Assembly: GCF_004777465.1 (NCBI RefSeq) | Contig: NZ_CP038462.1 | Coordinates: 2,046,001 to 2,110,000, forward strand | DNA length: 64,000 nucleotides | Source of the DNA: Nocardioides daphniae | Lineage (GTDB): Bacteria; Actinomycetota; Actinomycetes; Propionibacteriales; Nocardioidaceae | Reading direction: 5' to 3' | Shown here: positions 1 to 9,156 of the stretch, in pieces | How positions within the stretch are numbered: position 1 is the stretch's first letter | How the letters are laid out: each line of letters starts with the position of its first letter | The notes under the pieces: generated by a model | The model's input: the letters and a program-made list of their open reading frames with translations, nothing else | Database searches by the model: none | What the model was told of the DNA's origin: nothing | Program-made: the position numbers and the translations under genes

Positions 1-98
1 GAAGTCGACCCGGGGGCTCGTCCACGCGACCCGGTTGCTCTGGCAGGCGCTGCACTTGGGCGGCAGCCGCAAGGGCGCGTCGGGGCCGGCGCGGGCAT
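1..98 (-). CDS. Partial zinc-ribbon-like island protein, N-terminal edge
   Basis: Only the N-terminal edge lies in the window; the gene runs off the left end on the minus strand. The reading shows a CSACQ (CxxC) motif followed by a segment ending in RVDF, the look of a small zinc ribbon. It follows the HTH gene in the same direction, 46 bp downstream, in an apparent integrase-HTH-zinc protein operon. The ATG at 98 is in a different frame from the CxxC segment, so a one-base indel near 60-75 is implied, or the start is wrong. Function is unknown. Confidence 0.4.
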   Translation of the reverse strand, partial: MPAPAPTRPCGCRPSAAPARATGSRGRAPGST

Positions 99-144
99 CC
101 TGATCGTCTCGTGCTCGTCGTGTCGTGGGCGATGCGGGTGCGGA

Positions 145-504
145 CTACAGCGGTGGGGTCGAGCGGGGCTTGCCGAGCCGCGGTGTGACCGCCCGCGGCG
201 TGCCACCGTTGCCGTTCGGATCCCCCTCCGCGTCGCCGCCATTGCCGCTGGCTGCGTCGGCGGTGCGGCGACGCCGCGCAGCGACCTTGTCCGGCTCGGG
301 TGTCATCAGGTCGTTCGGGGTGCACTCGAGCACGACGCACAGCACGTCGAGCTCTTCGAGGCGCATCGTCGGCGGGACCCCGGCCCACCACGACGACATC
401 TTCCCGGCCGAGATCTCGAGCCCGGCATCTGCCAGCATCCGCCGCAGTTCTGCGGACTTCCAGATCCCTCGTTCGGCGGCCCGTAGCCGCAGACTCCACT
501 GCAT
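145..504 (-). CDS. Small helix-turn-helix regulator
   Basis: A 119-residue protein with an N-terminal Xre/Cro-like helix-turn-helix (about residues 10-65, including the segment EISAGKMSSWW) and a polar, glycine- and arginine-rich tail. I chose the ATG at 504 because a GGAGAGG ribosome-binding site lies just upstream; a longer frame to 609 runs into the recombinase gene. It lies 31 bp downstream of the recombinase in the same direction and probably shares its transcript. Small regulators of this kind accompany integrases in actinobacterial integrative elements, so a role in controlling excision or transfer is inferred. Confidence 0.7.
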   Translation of the reverse strand: MQWSLRLRAAERGIWKSAELRRMLADAGLEISAGKMSSWWAGVPPTMRLEELDVLCVVLECTPNDLMTPEPDKVAARRRRTADAASGNGGDAEGDPNGNGGTPRAVTPRLGKPRSTPPL

Positions 505-535
505 CTGGATCCTCTCCTTCGGTTCGTCGGTCGGG

Positions 536-1620
536 TCAGTCGCTACGAAGGCCCAGGCGGGCTTCAACGCGGTCGCTCGCGCTGTTCCACGCCCGCTCGA
601 TGTGGTCACTGCGGACGTGGAGGTAGCCCGAGGTCGTCGCCAGCCACTGGTGGCCGAGCAGTTCCTGGAGCGCCTTGATGTCCATCCCGGCCGCGTACAG
701 CGACGAGGCGCAGTAGTGCCGCAGCACGTGTGGCGTCATTCGCCCCGACCACGCCGGCAACCACTCCTCGACGTGGATTCCCAGCGCGCGGCGCAGCGCG
801 TTCGCACCGACACGTCCACAGCGGTCCAGGTCCTGTCGAACCGCTCAGAGGGCAGCAACGGCGCGTCCGGGTCGGCCCAATCCTCGCCGTACTGCGGACG
901 GGCCTCGGCCAGCCACCAGTCGAGCAACTGGTTCGAGCCGTTGATCGCCGGTACCAGCCGCGGCTTGGGTCCGCGGCCGCCCGAGCCCTTGCCGTGGCGG
1001 ACGTGGAGCTTGCCGAACTCACCCAGATCCGGGCGCCAGTCGCGGATGTCGAGCATGACGGTCTCGTTGATCCGCAGCCCGAGCCGACGCCACAACGAGG
1101 CAGCGAAGTAGTCGCGGGCCGCGGGACGGTACTTGCGCGCCTGTGCGACGGACCCGCGCCAGGCGGTGAACAGCGAGTCGATCTCCTCGTCCGACGGCGG
1201 CACCCGGACCTTGCCCAGCGATGCCCCCGACTGGCGATTGAACTCATCGATCGGCTGCTCGACCAAGACACCGGTCGCGCGGCGGATCGTGCCCTCGTAG
1301 CGGGCGATCACGAAGTCGTAGAAGCCCGCCAGCGCGCCCGCCTTGCCTGCGCGGGTCGACACGCTGAGTCCTCGCCGGCGCTGATGGGCCAAGAAGGCGT
1401 CCGCGTCCGCACAGGTGGCCTCCCACAGGGGAGTCGACAGCGAACGAGCGAACTCGATGACGATCGCCCTGGTCGAGCCGATGTGGCGGTCAGTCAGACC
1501 TGCCGCGGACATCGCCAGCGCGTACTGGTCGACCAGCTCCTGCTCGAAATCCGCGGCCGCCTGCGCACCTATCAGTGCCGGATCAGCAGCGTTGCCACCC
1601 GGCAACGCCACCAAGCCCAT
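536..1620 (-). pseudogene. Tyrosine recombinase/integrase, one frameshift
   Basis: A phage-type tyrosine recombinase of about 360 residues, expected to integrate and excise the element. The N-terminal SAM-like core-binding domain is followed by the catalytic domain: Arg I in GLRINE, the box HVLRHY (HxxR), LGHQW, and the tyrosine in SGYLHV. The frame breaks once at about 805-815, between the first arginine and the HxxR box. Sequence on both sides is well conserved, so a single-base error is as likely as true inactivation. It is divergent from the ArdC-like gene and about 18 kb from the tRNA, where the integrase of a tRNA-targeting element would normally sit. Confidence 0.8.
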
Positions 1621-1862
1621 CAGACACCAACTTCAAGCGAGGCGATCGTGGTCGACACTACAACGAAACCGGCAGCTACAGTGACGTGGCATCATCTCAG
1701 GGCCTATTGAAGGCTGAACCGACGCCACCTGCACAAACGCGGATCGGACCGCATGGACGCCCGATCGAACCTGAGTTCCTAGAGATTGCCGACCCGGGCC
1801 GCTCATGAGGCTCCGACGGCGTCACCGGTGCACCTGTCCTCTGTAGAGACAGGAGACCAGCC

Positions 1863-2942
1863 ATGAGGACCCAGACCCGCGATGCCGCCACCCGTGAGGC
1901 GAAGCTGCAGGCAGTGCACACCCAGCTGACCGCCGCGGTGTCGGCTCTGGTGTCGGGCGAGGACTGGAGACGTGCACTCGAGTTCGCGGCCCGGTTTCGT
2001 TCGCGCTCGTTCAACAACACGATGTTGATCCACGTCCAGCACCACGCCGCCTTCCAACAGGGCAAGGTGCCGGACCCTATGCCGACATACGTCGCAGGGT
2101 TTCGCCAGTGGTTGTCGTTGAACCGTCTGGTGATGAAGGGGCAGTGCGGGTACGCGATCCTGGCCCCGGTCACCGCCCGCTACGCCTCCTCCAGTCCGGG
2201 CGACCCGGCGTCGTGGCGTCGCCTCGGACGCGGCGAGAAGCCCCGCGCGGGTGAGGCGGTGCGCACGAAGCTCGTCGGGCTCAAGCCCGCGCACGTGTGG
2301 GACGTCTCCCAGACCAGCGGGGACCCGATCCCCGAGCCACCCCGGCCCACGCTGCTGCGTGGTCAGGCACCCGAGGGGTTGTGGGACGGGCTCGCCGACC
2401 AGATCACCGCACGCGGCTACGGCCTACGGTTGGTGTCCACCGCGGCCGCGATCGGTGGCGCCAACGGCCTGACCGACTTCACCACCCGCGAGGTCTCTGT
2501 GCGCGTGGACATGGACGACGCGGCCCAGGCCAAGACGTTGGCCCACGAGCTCGGCCACGTGATGCTGCACGGCCCCGACGTCGAGGATGCGACGCTCCAC
2601 CGTGGGATCGCCGAGGTCGAGGCCGAATCCGTCGCCCTCATGGTCGCCGCCGCCCACGGGTTGTCGACCGAGGACTACACCATCCCCTACGTCGCCACCT
2701 GGGCCGCGTCCGTGCCCGACAAGACCCCGGTCGAGGTGGTGCAGGCCACCGCCGAACGCGTCCGTGGCGCCGCGGTCACCATCCTCGGCGGCCTCGACAC
2801 CACCCAGGTCCCCCACGGCAGCCCACCGGGACTGGACGCAGTCGTGCCGCACCGGCGGCGCACCCCACCCGGCCTCCCGAACCTGCCTGCCCCGGCACGA
2901 CCGGTCGAGGTCCTGGGGCTGGGACGAGGCACGGGGCGATGA
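1863..2942 (+). CDS. ArdC-like antirestriction protein with metallopeptidase domain
   Basis: A 359-residue protein. The N-terminal ~130 residues match the ArdC-type ssDNA-binding domain (FNNTMLIHVQ, then the segment ending MKGQCGYAIL). The C-terminal half holds an ImmA/IrrE-like zinc peptidase motif, HELGHVMLH, at about residue 223, with a downstream glutamate-rich helix (EVEAESVA). ArdC proteins protect incoming conjugative DNA from restriction and bind ssDNA. The start is set by an AGGAG site 7 bp before the ATG. Its stop overlaps the next ATG by 4 bp, so the two are coupled. It is the first gene of the rightward transfer cluster. Confidence 0.85.
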   Translation: MRTQTRDAATREAKLQAVHTQLTAAVSALVSGEDWRRALEFAARFRSRSFNNTMLIHVQHHAAFQQGKVPDPMPTYVAGFRQWLSLNRLVMKGQCGYAILAPVTARYASSSPGDPASWRRLGRGEKPRAGEAVRTKLVGLKPAHVWDVSQTSGDPIPEPPRPTLLRGQAPEGLWDGLADQITARGYGLRLVSTAAAIGGANGLTDFTTREVSVRVDMDDAAQAKTLAHELGHVMLHGPDVEDATLHRGIAEVEAESVALMVAAAHGLSTEDYTIPYVATWAASVPDKTPVEVVQATAERVRGAAVTILGGLDTTQVPHGSPPGLDAVVPHRRRTPPGLPNLPAPARPVEVLGLGRGTGR

Positions 2943-3520
2943 CCATGCACCACACCTCCCTAGCCTCTGGGCGCCCCTATCGACGCGAGGACCGTCGCCC
3001 GGTCCGTGTGCCCGTGGTCCTGCCCATCGTCGACGTCACCGTCGACGACTACGGGTCCCTGACCGTGACTCTGGACGGGGACCCGTGCACCGCTGATGAC
3101 ACCCTGGGACGCAGCGACCTCCGGGCACTGGTGGACACCATCGCCCACGACCTCGGCTCCCCGGTCCGCGTCGAGGTCCACGAACACGACGGCAGCTCGT
3201 TCACCGACATCGTCACCCCCGCCCCCGTCGAGCCGGCCCCGCAGAGACCCGGGCCTGCCCGCGACGCCGCAGCCGACGAGCCTCCCCCACCGGTTCGCAG
3301 CGGGACGCCTACCGCGTTGGCCTCCGTCTTCGGGATCTCCGGTGAAGGGTTCACTGCAGGCGAGGAGGTCGAGATCTGCCTCGTGTTCGCACGCCAGGTC
3401 GCCGACGAGCACGGCACCACCCAACTCCGCCTCCCTCCCGCCGCCCTCGCTGCCCACCCTCGGGTAACACTCATCGGCCGAACCTCCGGGGTCATCGCCA
3501 TCAGCGAGACCGCGTCATGA
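2939..3520 (+). CDS. Unknown island protein coupled to ardC-like gene
   Basis: A 193-residue protein that begins within the stop of the ArdC-like gene (ATGA overlap), which fixes the start. It has no signal peptide or membrane segment. The first ~95 residues are a beta-rich acidic stretch, the middle is a Pro/Ala linker, and the last ~70 residues form a second small domain (GEEVEICLVFARQV). I do not recognise a family. Its position between an antirestriction gene and a coupling ATPase suggests a role in element maintenance or transfer, which is inference from context only. Confidence 0.6.
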   Translation: MTMHHTSLASGRPYRREDRRPVRVPVVLPIVDVTVDDYGSLTVTLDGDPCTADDTLGRSDLRALVDTIAHDLGSPVRVEVHEHDGSSFTDIVTPAPVEPAPQRPGPARDAAADEPPPPVRSGTPTALASVFGISGEGFTAGEEVEICLVFARQVADEHGTTQLRLPPAALAAHPRVTLIGRTSGVIAISETAS

Positions 3521-3533
3521 ACCTGGCATCCGG

Positions 3534-5294
3534 ATGAACTCCCAGACCGGGCGGGTGGACGACTCACTGGTCAACCTCGGACTCATCGGCATCGCCGCCC
3601 TCGCGCTCCTGGCTGCAGTGCTGCGAGGAGCCGGCGCCCTCACCGCCTGGGTCACCGGCGCCACGGCCCCGCGGACGGGCTGGGCCGGCGGTCTCGCAGT
3701 GTTGCGCCATCCCGGCGACCCGGCACACGCCCTCGACGCAGAGCACCTCAACGTCTGGGTCTACTGGAGCGTGGTGGTCGTCCTGCTGGGCGTCACCGTG
3801 ACGTCGGTGGTGTGGGGGTGGGCCCGGTTCAACTCCACGGGGCGTGTCTCACGGCCCGACCCGCGGCGCCTCGCCGGAGTCGCGACCCGCAGCGACGTGC
3901 GTACGACAGCCTCCCGACGAGCACTCTTGGCCCGCGGCCGCACCCTGCGGCCCTCCCTCATCCATCCGCGCGCCGCCGACGTGGGCTATCTCCTCGGACG
4001 CTCGCAGGGACACGAGGTGTGGGCCTCGGTTGAGGACTCGATGCTGCTGCTCGGACCACCTCGTTCCGGCAAGGGCTTGCACGTGGTGATCAACGCGATC
4101 CTCGACGCCCCCGGGGCGGTCATCACCACCGCGACCCGCCCCGACAACATCGCCGCACCCTCACCGCCCGCCAAGCCAGAGGGCCCGTCGCGGTGTTCGA
4201 CCCCCAACGCCTCGCCGAAGGCCTGCCCGCCGGCCTGCGCTGGTCCCCCGTCCGCGGCTGCGAGGACCCCCTCACCGCGATGATCCGCGCCACGGGCCTC
4301 GCGTCTGCCACCGGACTTGGGTCCGGGAGCGTGGAGTCCGGCGGGTTCTGGGAAGGCAAGACTCGCACCGCCCTGCAAGCGCTCCTTCACGCAGCTGCGT
4401 TGGACGGACGTACGCCCCGCGAACTGTTCGGCTGGACTCTCTCACCGTCCTCAGCAGCTGATGCAGTCGCGATCCTCTCCAGCCACACGGGCGCGGCCGC
4501 CGGGTGGGCTGACTCGTTGGAGTCGATGATCCACGCCGACCCACGCACGCGCGACTCCATCTGGATGGGCGTCTCCCTGGCGTTGTCCTGCCTGGCCGAC
4601 CCCCGTGTCATCGAGACCGTGTCACCGCGCGAGGGCGAGGAGTTCGATCCCGTCGAGTTCCTCACCGAGCACGGCACGCTCTACCTGCTGGCCACCGGCG
4701 CCGGCGCTGGGGCGTCGTGGCCGCTGGTCGCTGCCTTCATCGAGGACCTCGTCGAAACCGCCAGACACCTCGCCGCCACCTCACCCGGTGCCCGCCTCGA
4801 CCCACCCTGCTGATGGCACTCGACGAGATCGGGAACCTGTCACCACTCCCCTCGCTGCCGGTCTTGATGGCCGAAGGCGGAGGGACCGGGATCACCACCA
4901 TGCCGGTGCTGCAGTCCCTGTCCCAGGCCCGCGACAAGTGGGGGGACCACGCCGCCGGAGCGATCTGGGACGCCTCCATCGTGAAGGTCATCCTCGGCGG
5001 CACCTCCTCCGCCCGCGACCTCCAAGACCTCTCCGCCCTCATCGGGAACGCGACGAGACCACCGACACGACCTCCATCGGTGACTACGGCTCCCGATCCC
5101 TGCAACGCTCCACCCGCCGCGTCCCCGTGATGCCGCCCGAGACCATCCGGACACTGCCGTTCGGCACCGCGCTGGTCCTGCTGCGCAGCGCACCACCCCT
5201 GGTCACCGACCTCCGCGCCTGGACCAGGCGCAAGGACGCCGACCTCATCGCGACCCAACGGGCGGCCGTCGAGGCATCACTCCGCCGCCGCTAG
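3534..5294 (+). pseudogene. Type IV coupling ATPase (TraG/TraM-like), three frameshifts
   Basis: A conjugation coupling protein of about 586 residues. Two N-terminal membrane helices (about residues 12-33 and 75-95) precede a RecA-like ATPase with Walker A GPPRSGKG and Walker B LLMALDEIGN. The C-terminal part carries TSIGDYGSRS and VPVMPPETIR, typical of the VirD4/TraG group. It would recruit DNA to the mating channel at the inner membrane. The frame breaks at about 4160, 4796 and 5055, each a one-base change with conserved protein on both sides. Three breaks in one gene could mean decay, but the same pattern occurs in housekeeping genes here. Confidence 0.8.
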
Positions 5295-5319
5295 GTCGTC
5301 GACAGTGGGCGCAGGGTCC

Positions 5320-5831
5320 TCAGGACGATGACGCGGTACGCCGCCCCGCCTTCCGGTTGGCGAACGGGCGTGCACCCCAGGCATCGACGAAGCGACCGAT
5401 CAAGTCGGACTCGACGTCCTCAGGGTCCGCCTCGGGGGTCTCCAGCCAGGCGACGAGCAGATCCCCCGCGTCCTCCAGGTGCCACAGGTAACGGCCACCC
5501 CAGTGACCCACCGGCCGCCTCCGTGACGCCGGAACTCGTCCAGACGTTTCGCCAAACCCCGCCGCCCGGTGGCCCCGGCCGCGGCCTTCCCGATGTAGAG
5601 CACATGCGCGCCCTGCACCCACGCGGCTTCCAGCAAGGCGCCGGTGACCGAGGGGTCCTTGCCCTTGAACCACCCAGCCGGACTGACGTCGAGGAACACC
5701 GGGTCCCCAACGTGCTCGCGGATCACCACGTAGACACCGGGAGCCCGCGGCACCCCCGCGGTGGGTAGTGCCGAGAACGGCACGAATCCGGTAAACCCCA
5801 CTGCTTCGAGACCCTCACGCGTCCACTCCAT
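5320..5831 (-). pseudogene. GIY-YIG-domain protein, one frameshift
   Basis: A protein of about 170 residues encoded against the surrounding transfer genes. The segments APGVYVV and LYIGKA form the two halves of a GIY-YIG nuclease signature, followed by an arginine-rich stretch ([12 protein letters not shown]) and a C-terminal [13 protein letters not shown] segment where the catalytic glutamate would be expected. The frame breaks near 5505-5520. GIY-YIG domains cut DNA in homing endonucleases, UvrC and some restriction enzymes; which role applies here is not visible. I chose the ATG at 5831 because conserved-looking sequence begins there. Confidence 0.6.
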
Positions 5832-5966
5832 GACGCGAGTCTGCCCGAGCCCACCGACAACGACGCCGAGCCCAGACGAGACGCAACTGCCCCGGTCTCC
5901 TGCGCACACCTGACATGTACCGGCGGTCGTGATCCACACCAATCGCCCCAGCACCAGGAGCCAGTC

Positions 5967-6419
5967 ATGACGATCCCCCCAGATGAGCCTGCACGGCTTC
6001 ATCGCCACCACCCCGCAACTGCACTTCACCAGCACCGGGCAGGCCCGCTTCTACGCCCGCGTCGGGGTCGAGCACTACCGCCGCGAGGCCGACCACACCT
6101 TCACAAAGCTCGACTCGACCTTCCACGACCTCGTGGCCTACGCCAAGACCGCCGAACGTGCCTACGACCGGTTCCGGGTCGGCGACAACTTCCTCGCCTC
6201 GGCTACATCACCGAGTACGAGGTCGAACGGCACGGCGACGTCACCACCCGCGAGGAGTTCGTCGCGCGCCGCATCGGCCACGACCTCGCACGCACCACGT
6301 ACACCGTCGAACGCGCACCCAACCGCCAGCTCGACGCTCCCCCTGCAGACCTGACCAGCACACCCGACGTGCCTACCCAGCCGTCGAAGGCTGCCGCCAA
6401 CCAGGCACTGGGCATCTAA
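5967..6419 (+). pseudogene. Single-stranded DNA-binding protein, two frameshifts
   Basis: An element-encoded SSB of about 150 residues with an OB-fold N-terminus ([20 protein letters not shown], then FHDLVAYAKTAERAYDRFRVGD) and a polar C-terminal tail. It would coat ssDNA during conjugative transfer or replication. An AGGAG site precedes the ATG at 5967. The frame shifts in a run of six C at about 5975-5980 and again near 6198. It follows the coupling protein and precedes a DUF4913 gene, the usual neighbours in actinobacterial elements. Confidence 0.75.
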
Positions 6420-6435
6420 GCGGCAGGCCTCCGCG

Positions 6436-7039
6436 ATGGACGCACCAGACCCCTCCCACGCCACGGCCGGACAGAACCCCGCCACCGAATCCGGCAGGGT
6501 CAGTTCCTGTTCGCCGAGCCCGACGACGACCTGCCCGCACACCGCGGCCCCCAGCCGACGGACGCCCTCGGCCTCGGGGAGCCACCGCCCGGGCCGGTGA
6601 ACTGGAACCTGCTCACCGCAGCCGAAGCCGCCGCGGAATGGCTCGACCTCGACGCCTGGGTCGACTGGCTTCGCCACACCTACGGCCTCCCAGCCACCGT
6701 CGTGCCACCGCTGTGGCATCGCCACGACGAACTGGTGTGGGAACTCTCCGCCCTCCACATCGCCTGGCTCGCTGCCTACGACCCGAAGGCCACCCCCGGC
6801 CCGCTGAGCTGGCACCGCGAGTTCACCGAAGCCCGCCACCGGCTCCGCGAATGGGTCTCCACCTGCGGCACCCGCCTCGACCGTGACCGCCCCACCCGCA
6901 CCACAGCCTGGCCCGGCGACCCCCCCCGCCGTACCTCGAGAACCAGATCACCGACCGGCGCGCCGACTTCCTCGAGTTCGTCCACGACGACATCGCCACC
7001 CGCCGCCACATCGAAGACCAGGTCCTCGACACCGCCTGA
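6436..7039 (+). pseudogene. DUF4913-like island protein, two frameshifts
   Basis: A protein of about 200 residues. After an acidic N-terminus (FAEPDDD) comes a Trp-rich domain with DLDAWVDWLR, WHRHDELVWELSALHIAW and GPLSWHREF, which resembles the DUF4913 family found on actinobacterial mobile elements; its function is unknown. The frame breaks near 6497 and inside a run of eight C at 6919-6926. After the second break the reading continues to a stop at 7039. Homopolymer breaks point to sequencing error. Confidence 0.6.
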
Positions 7040-7155
7040 GCGGACGTCCGCGCTCGGCACTCAGACGGACCGAGCCATCCACAACGCCGCCCCCGTCACG
7101 ACCCGAGGCGCCGATTCCAGTCATCGTGAACACGACCCCAGCCCGGAGCCCGCTG

Positions 7156-7458
7156 ATGCTGATCGCCCACACCCACACCCTCGCACTGGCTCGCTCCTGC
7201 ATCGCCGAGCTCGCCGACACCGCGTTCACTGCCGACGCCTCCAGCGCCTACGAGCAGGCCCTCGCCGCGCTCGATCTGATCCACGCCGACCATGTCCCCG
7301 CGATCGACACCACGCTGGTCTGCGCCGAGACCGAGCGGCAATTGTTCGTCGATGCCCTCGAAGCGGTCACCCGGCTGCGCGCCTACGGCCTCGACGTCCT
7401 CCACATCGACCTCGTCCTGGCCATGCTCGGCACCGCCCACGAACTGGACCACTGTTGA
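7156..7458 (+). CDS. Small unknown island protein
   Basis: A 100-residue, mostly helical protein (LALARSCIAELADTA, then ALDLIHADHVPAID) with no membrane segment or recognised motif. The ATG at 7156 is the first good start; a GTG about 30 bp upstream is possible. Its stop overlaps the next ATG (TGATG), so it is probably translated together with the following gene. I do not recognise a family. Confidence 0.5.
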   Translation: MLIAHTHTLALARSCIAELADTAFTADASSAYEQALAALDLIHADHVPAIDTTLVCAETERQLFVDALEAVTRLRAYGLDVLHIDLVLAMLGTAHELDHC

Positions 7459-8784
7459 TGTACGGCGAAAACACCCACCTCACCCGCAGCCACCTCGACG
7501 AGCTCCTGCGCCACCACCGCCACGCCCAACACCTCGCCGGCGCCCCCAGTCCTGGAAGGCCCCGTCCCACACCCGACGAGACCGCAACCTTGGTCCAGCA
7601 GTGCGTGCGGTACCGCAACAACGTCCTCACCTGGTGCCTTCAAGCCATCGAAGCCGTCGCCCGTACGCCGTCCCCGCCGCCGCGACACCCCCACCCGACC
7701 CGTTCAGCCCGTACGCCCCCACGCACGGCGCACTCATCGCACTGCGCTACGCCCTCACCCAGGCCGTAGCTGCCGCCGGTGCACGCGCGGACCTTGACCA
7801 ACTCACCACGTCGCAGGACCACCGGCTGGTCGAGTGCTGGCGCAACGCCGCCCGCGGCGCCGCCCTCGCCGAGCACGACCACGCCGCCGACCTCACCAGC
7901 CTCCACCTGACACCCGCAGCAGCAGACCCTCATCGGTGATGTCGCCGCCGTCACCCAAGCGCTCGTGATCCTCGACCGTCGAAACCACCGTCAGTCCGGC
8001 TGGACGGCGCTACCCCAGCCGCAGCGGCTCGGGTGGGCGGCCCTGGCCTGCGCCCTGGATGCCGCCATGGGGCCAGCCGACTACTCCATCGACATGCGCG
8101 GCTGGAAGCCCCGCGCCCGCATCCTCAGAACCGCAGCCCCACCCGGACTTCCTGGCGTGATCCACGCCCAACACAACCTGCTGGTGCGGCTCAACCAGTT
8201 CCCTACCGCCCTCAACCTGCGCCTCATCGCCGACGGCCAACACCAGCTCTCGACCACGCTCGCGGGCCTCGCCGACCGTTACTCCCCCACGCTCGCGGCG
8301 CGGTGGACCACCCGCGCAGCCACGTACCGCGACCTCCAGCGGCTACTGCGCGACATCGGCGGCAACCTCGGCACCGGCCATCACGCCGCCACCGAAGCAG
8401 CGAACGCCCTCACCCGCGCACGGGCACTCTCACCCAACAGCGAGATCCAGCTGCGGTTGCTTCACTCCCTCGATCACCTCTTCGACCTCACCGACACCCA
8501 CATCAGCGACCTGATCGACGAGGGCCTCCGCCGCCACGCCTACCTGCCCCGCCACACACTCGACGAACTCGAACACCGCGACGGCAACGTCATCGCAACA
8601 CCCAAGACGGCGTACGCCCCCGCCCTGACCACCGGGACCTCCCCGTCATGGAGCTCATCGAGAACGGCCTACGCCCCGCGCCCGCTGCCCAGGCCTCCGC
8701 GAGCCCATCCGCAGTCGCGCAGCACTGCACGCCAGCCTCGTCCACTTCCCCTACGACCAGACGGATCGTCGGCCCTCCATCTGA
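7458..8784 (+). pseudogene. Unknown helical island protein, about four frameshifts
   Basis: A protein of about 440 residues whose frame can be followed from an ATG overlapping the previous stop, through breaks near 7670, 7915, 8635 and 8695, to the stop at 8784. It is predominantly helical (ALIALRYALTQAVAAAG, QIQLRLLHSLDHLFDLTD-like segments) with His- and Arg-rich stretches and no membrane helix or catalytic motif that I recognise. It is the last gene of the transfer-cluster run. Each fragment has coding texture, so I treat it as one gene with indels. Function is unknown. Confidence 0.5.
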
Positions 8785-9156
8785 GCGGCTGAAGAAGCAC
8801 GAAGGCCAGCCGGCCACTCGATGCACTCCACCCAGACTGCAGCAGCTTCCAACGTCATTGGTCTGGCTGAATGCGGCCACGAACCGTGAGAAGGATGGCC
8901 CACCCCGCCAGGGCACCCGACAAGCCCATGTGTGCTGCTGGTCCGTTCCTTCCCCGCAACGACACCGCGAGTGTCATTCGTGTATACGCTTTCTGGCCTG
9001 ACGATTCGGCGCGATGTTGAACGCTGGTGTGAAACTCATCCTTACCTCTTTCACGAGGACTCGATCCGCGTCACGCGCCACGAAGGTAATGCCACCTTCG
9101 GCTTTCCTGCTCGCCAGTGTTGACGCCAGCGCCGCCCTCTGGCCTAGCGTGACGTT
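8785..9156. other. Gene-free junction between ICE backbone and cargo
   Basis: About 370 bp with no supported gene. Short frames here lack ribosome-binding sites. Base composition drops relative to the genes on its left, consistent with a junction between the conjugative backbone and the cargo segment. Confidence 0.4.

Noticed and set aside
125..1710. Long plus-strand open frames opposite the recombinase and HTH genes
   Set aside because: They are shadows of the minus-strand coding genes: no ribosome-binding site, arginine- and proline-rich low-complexity product, and no family match.
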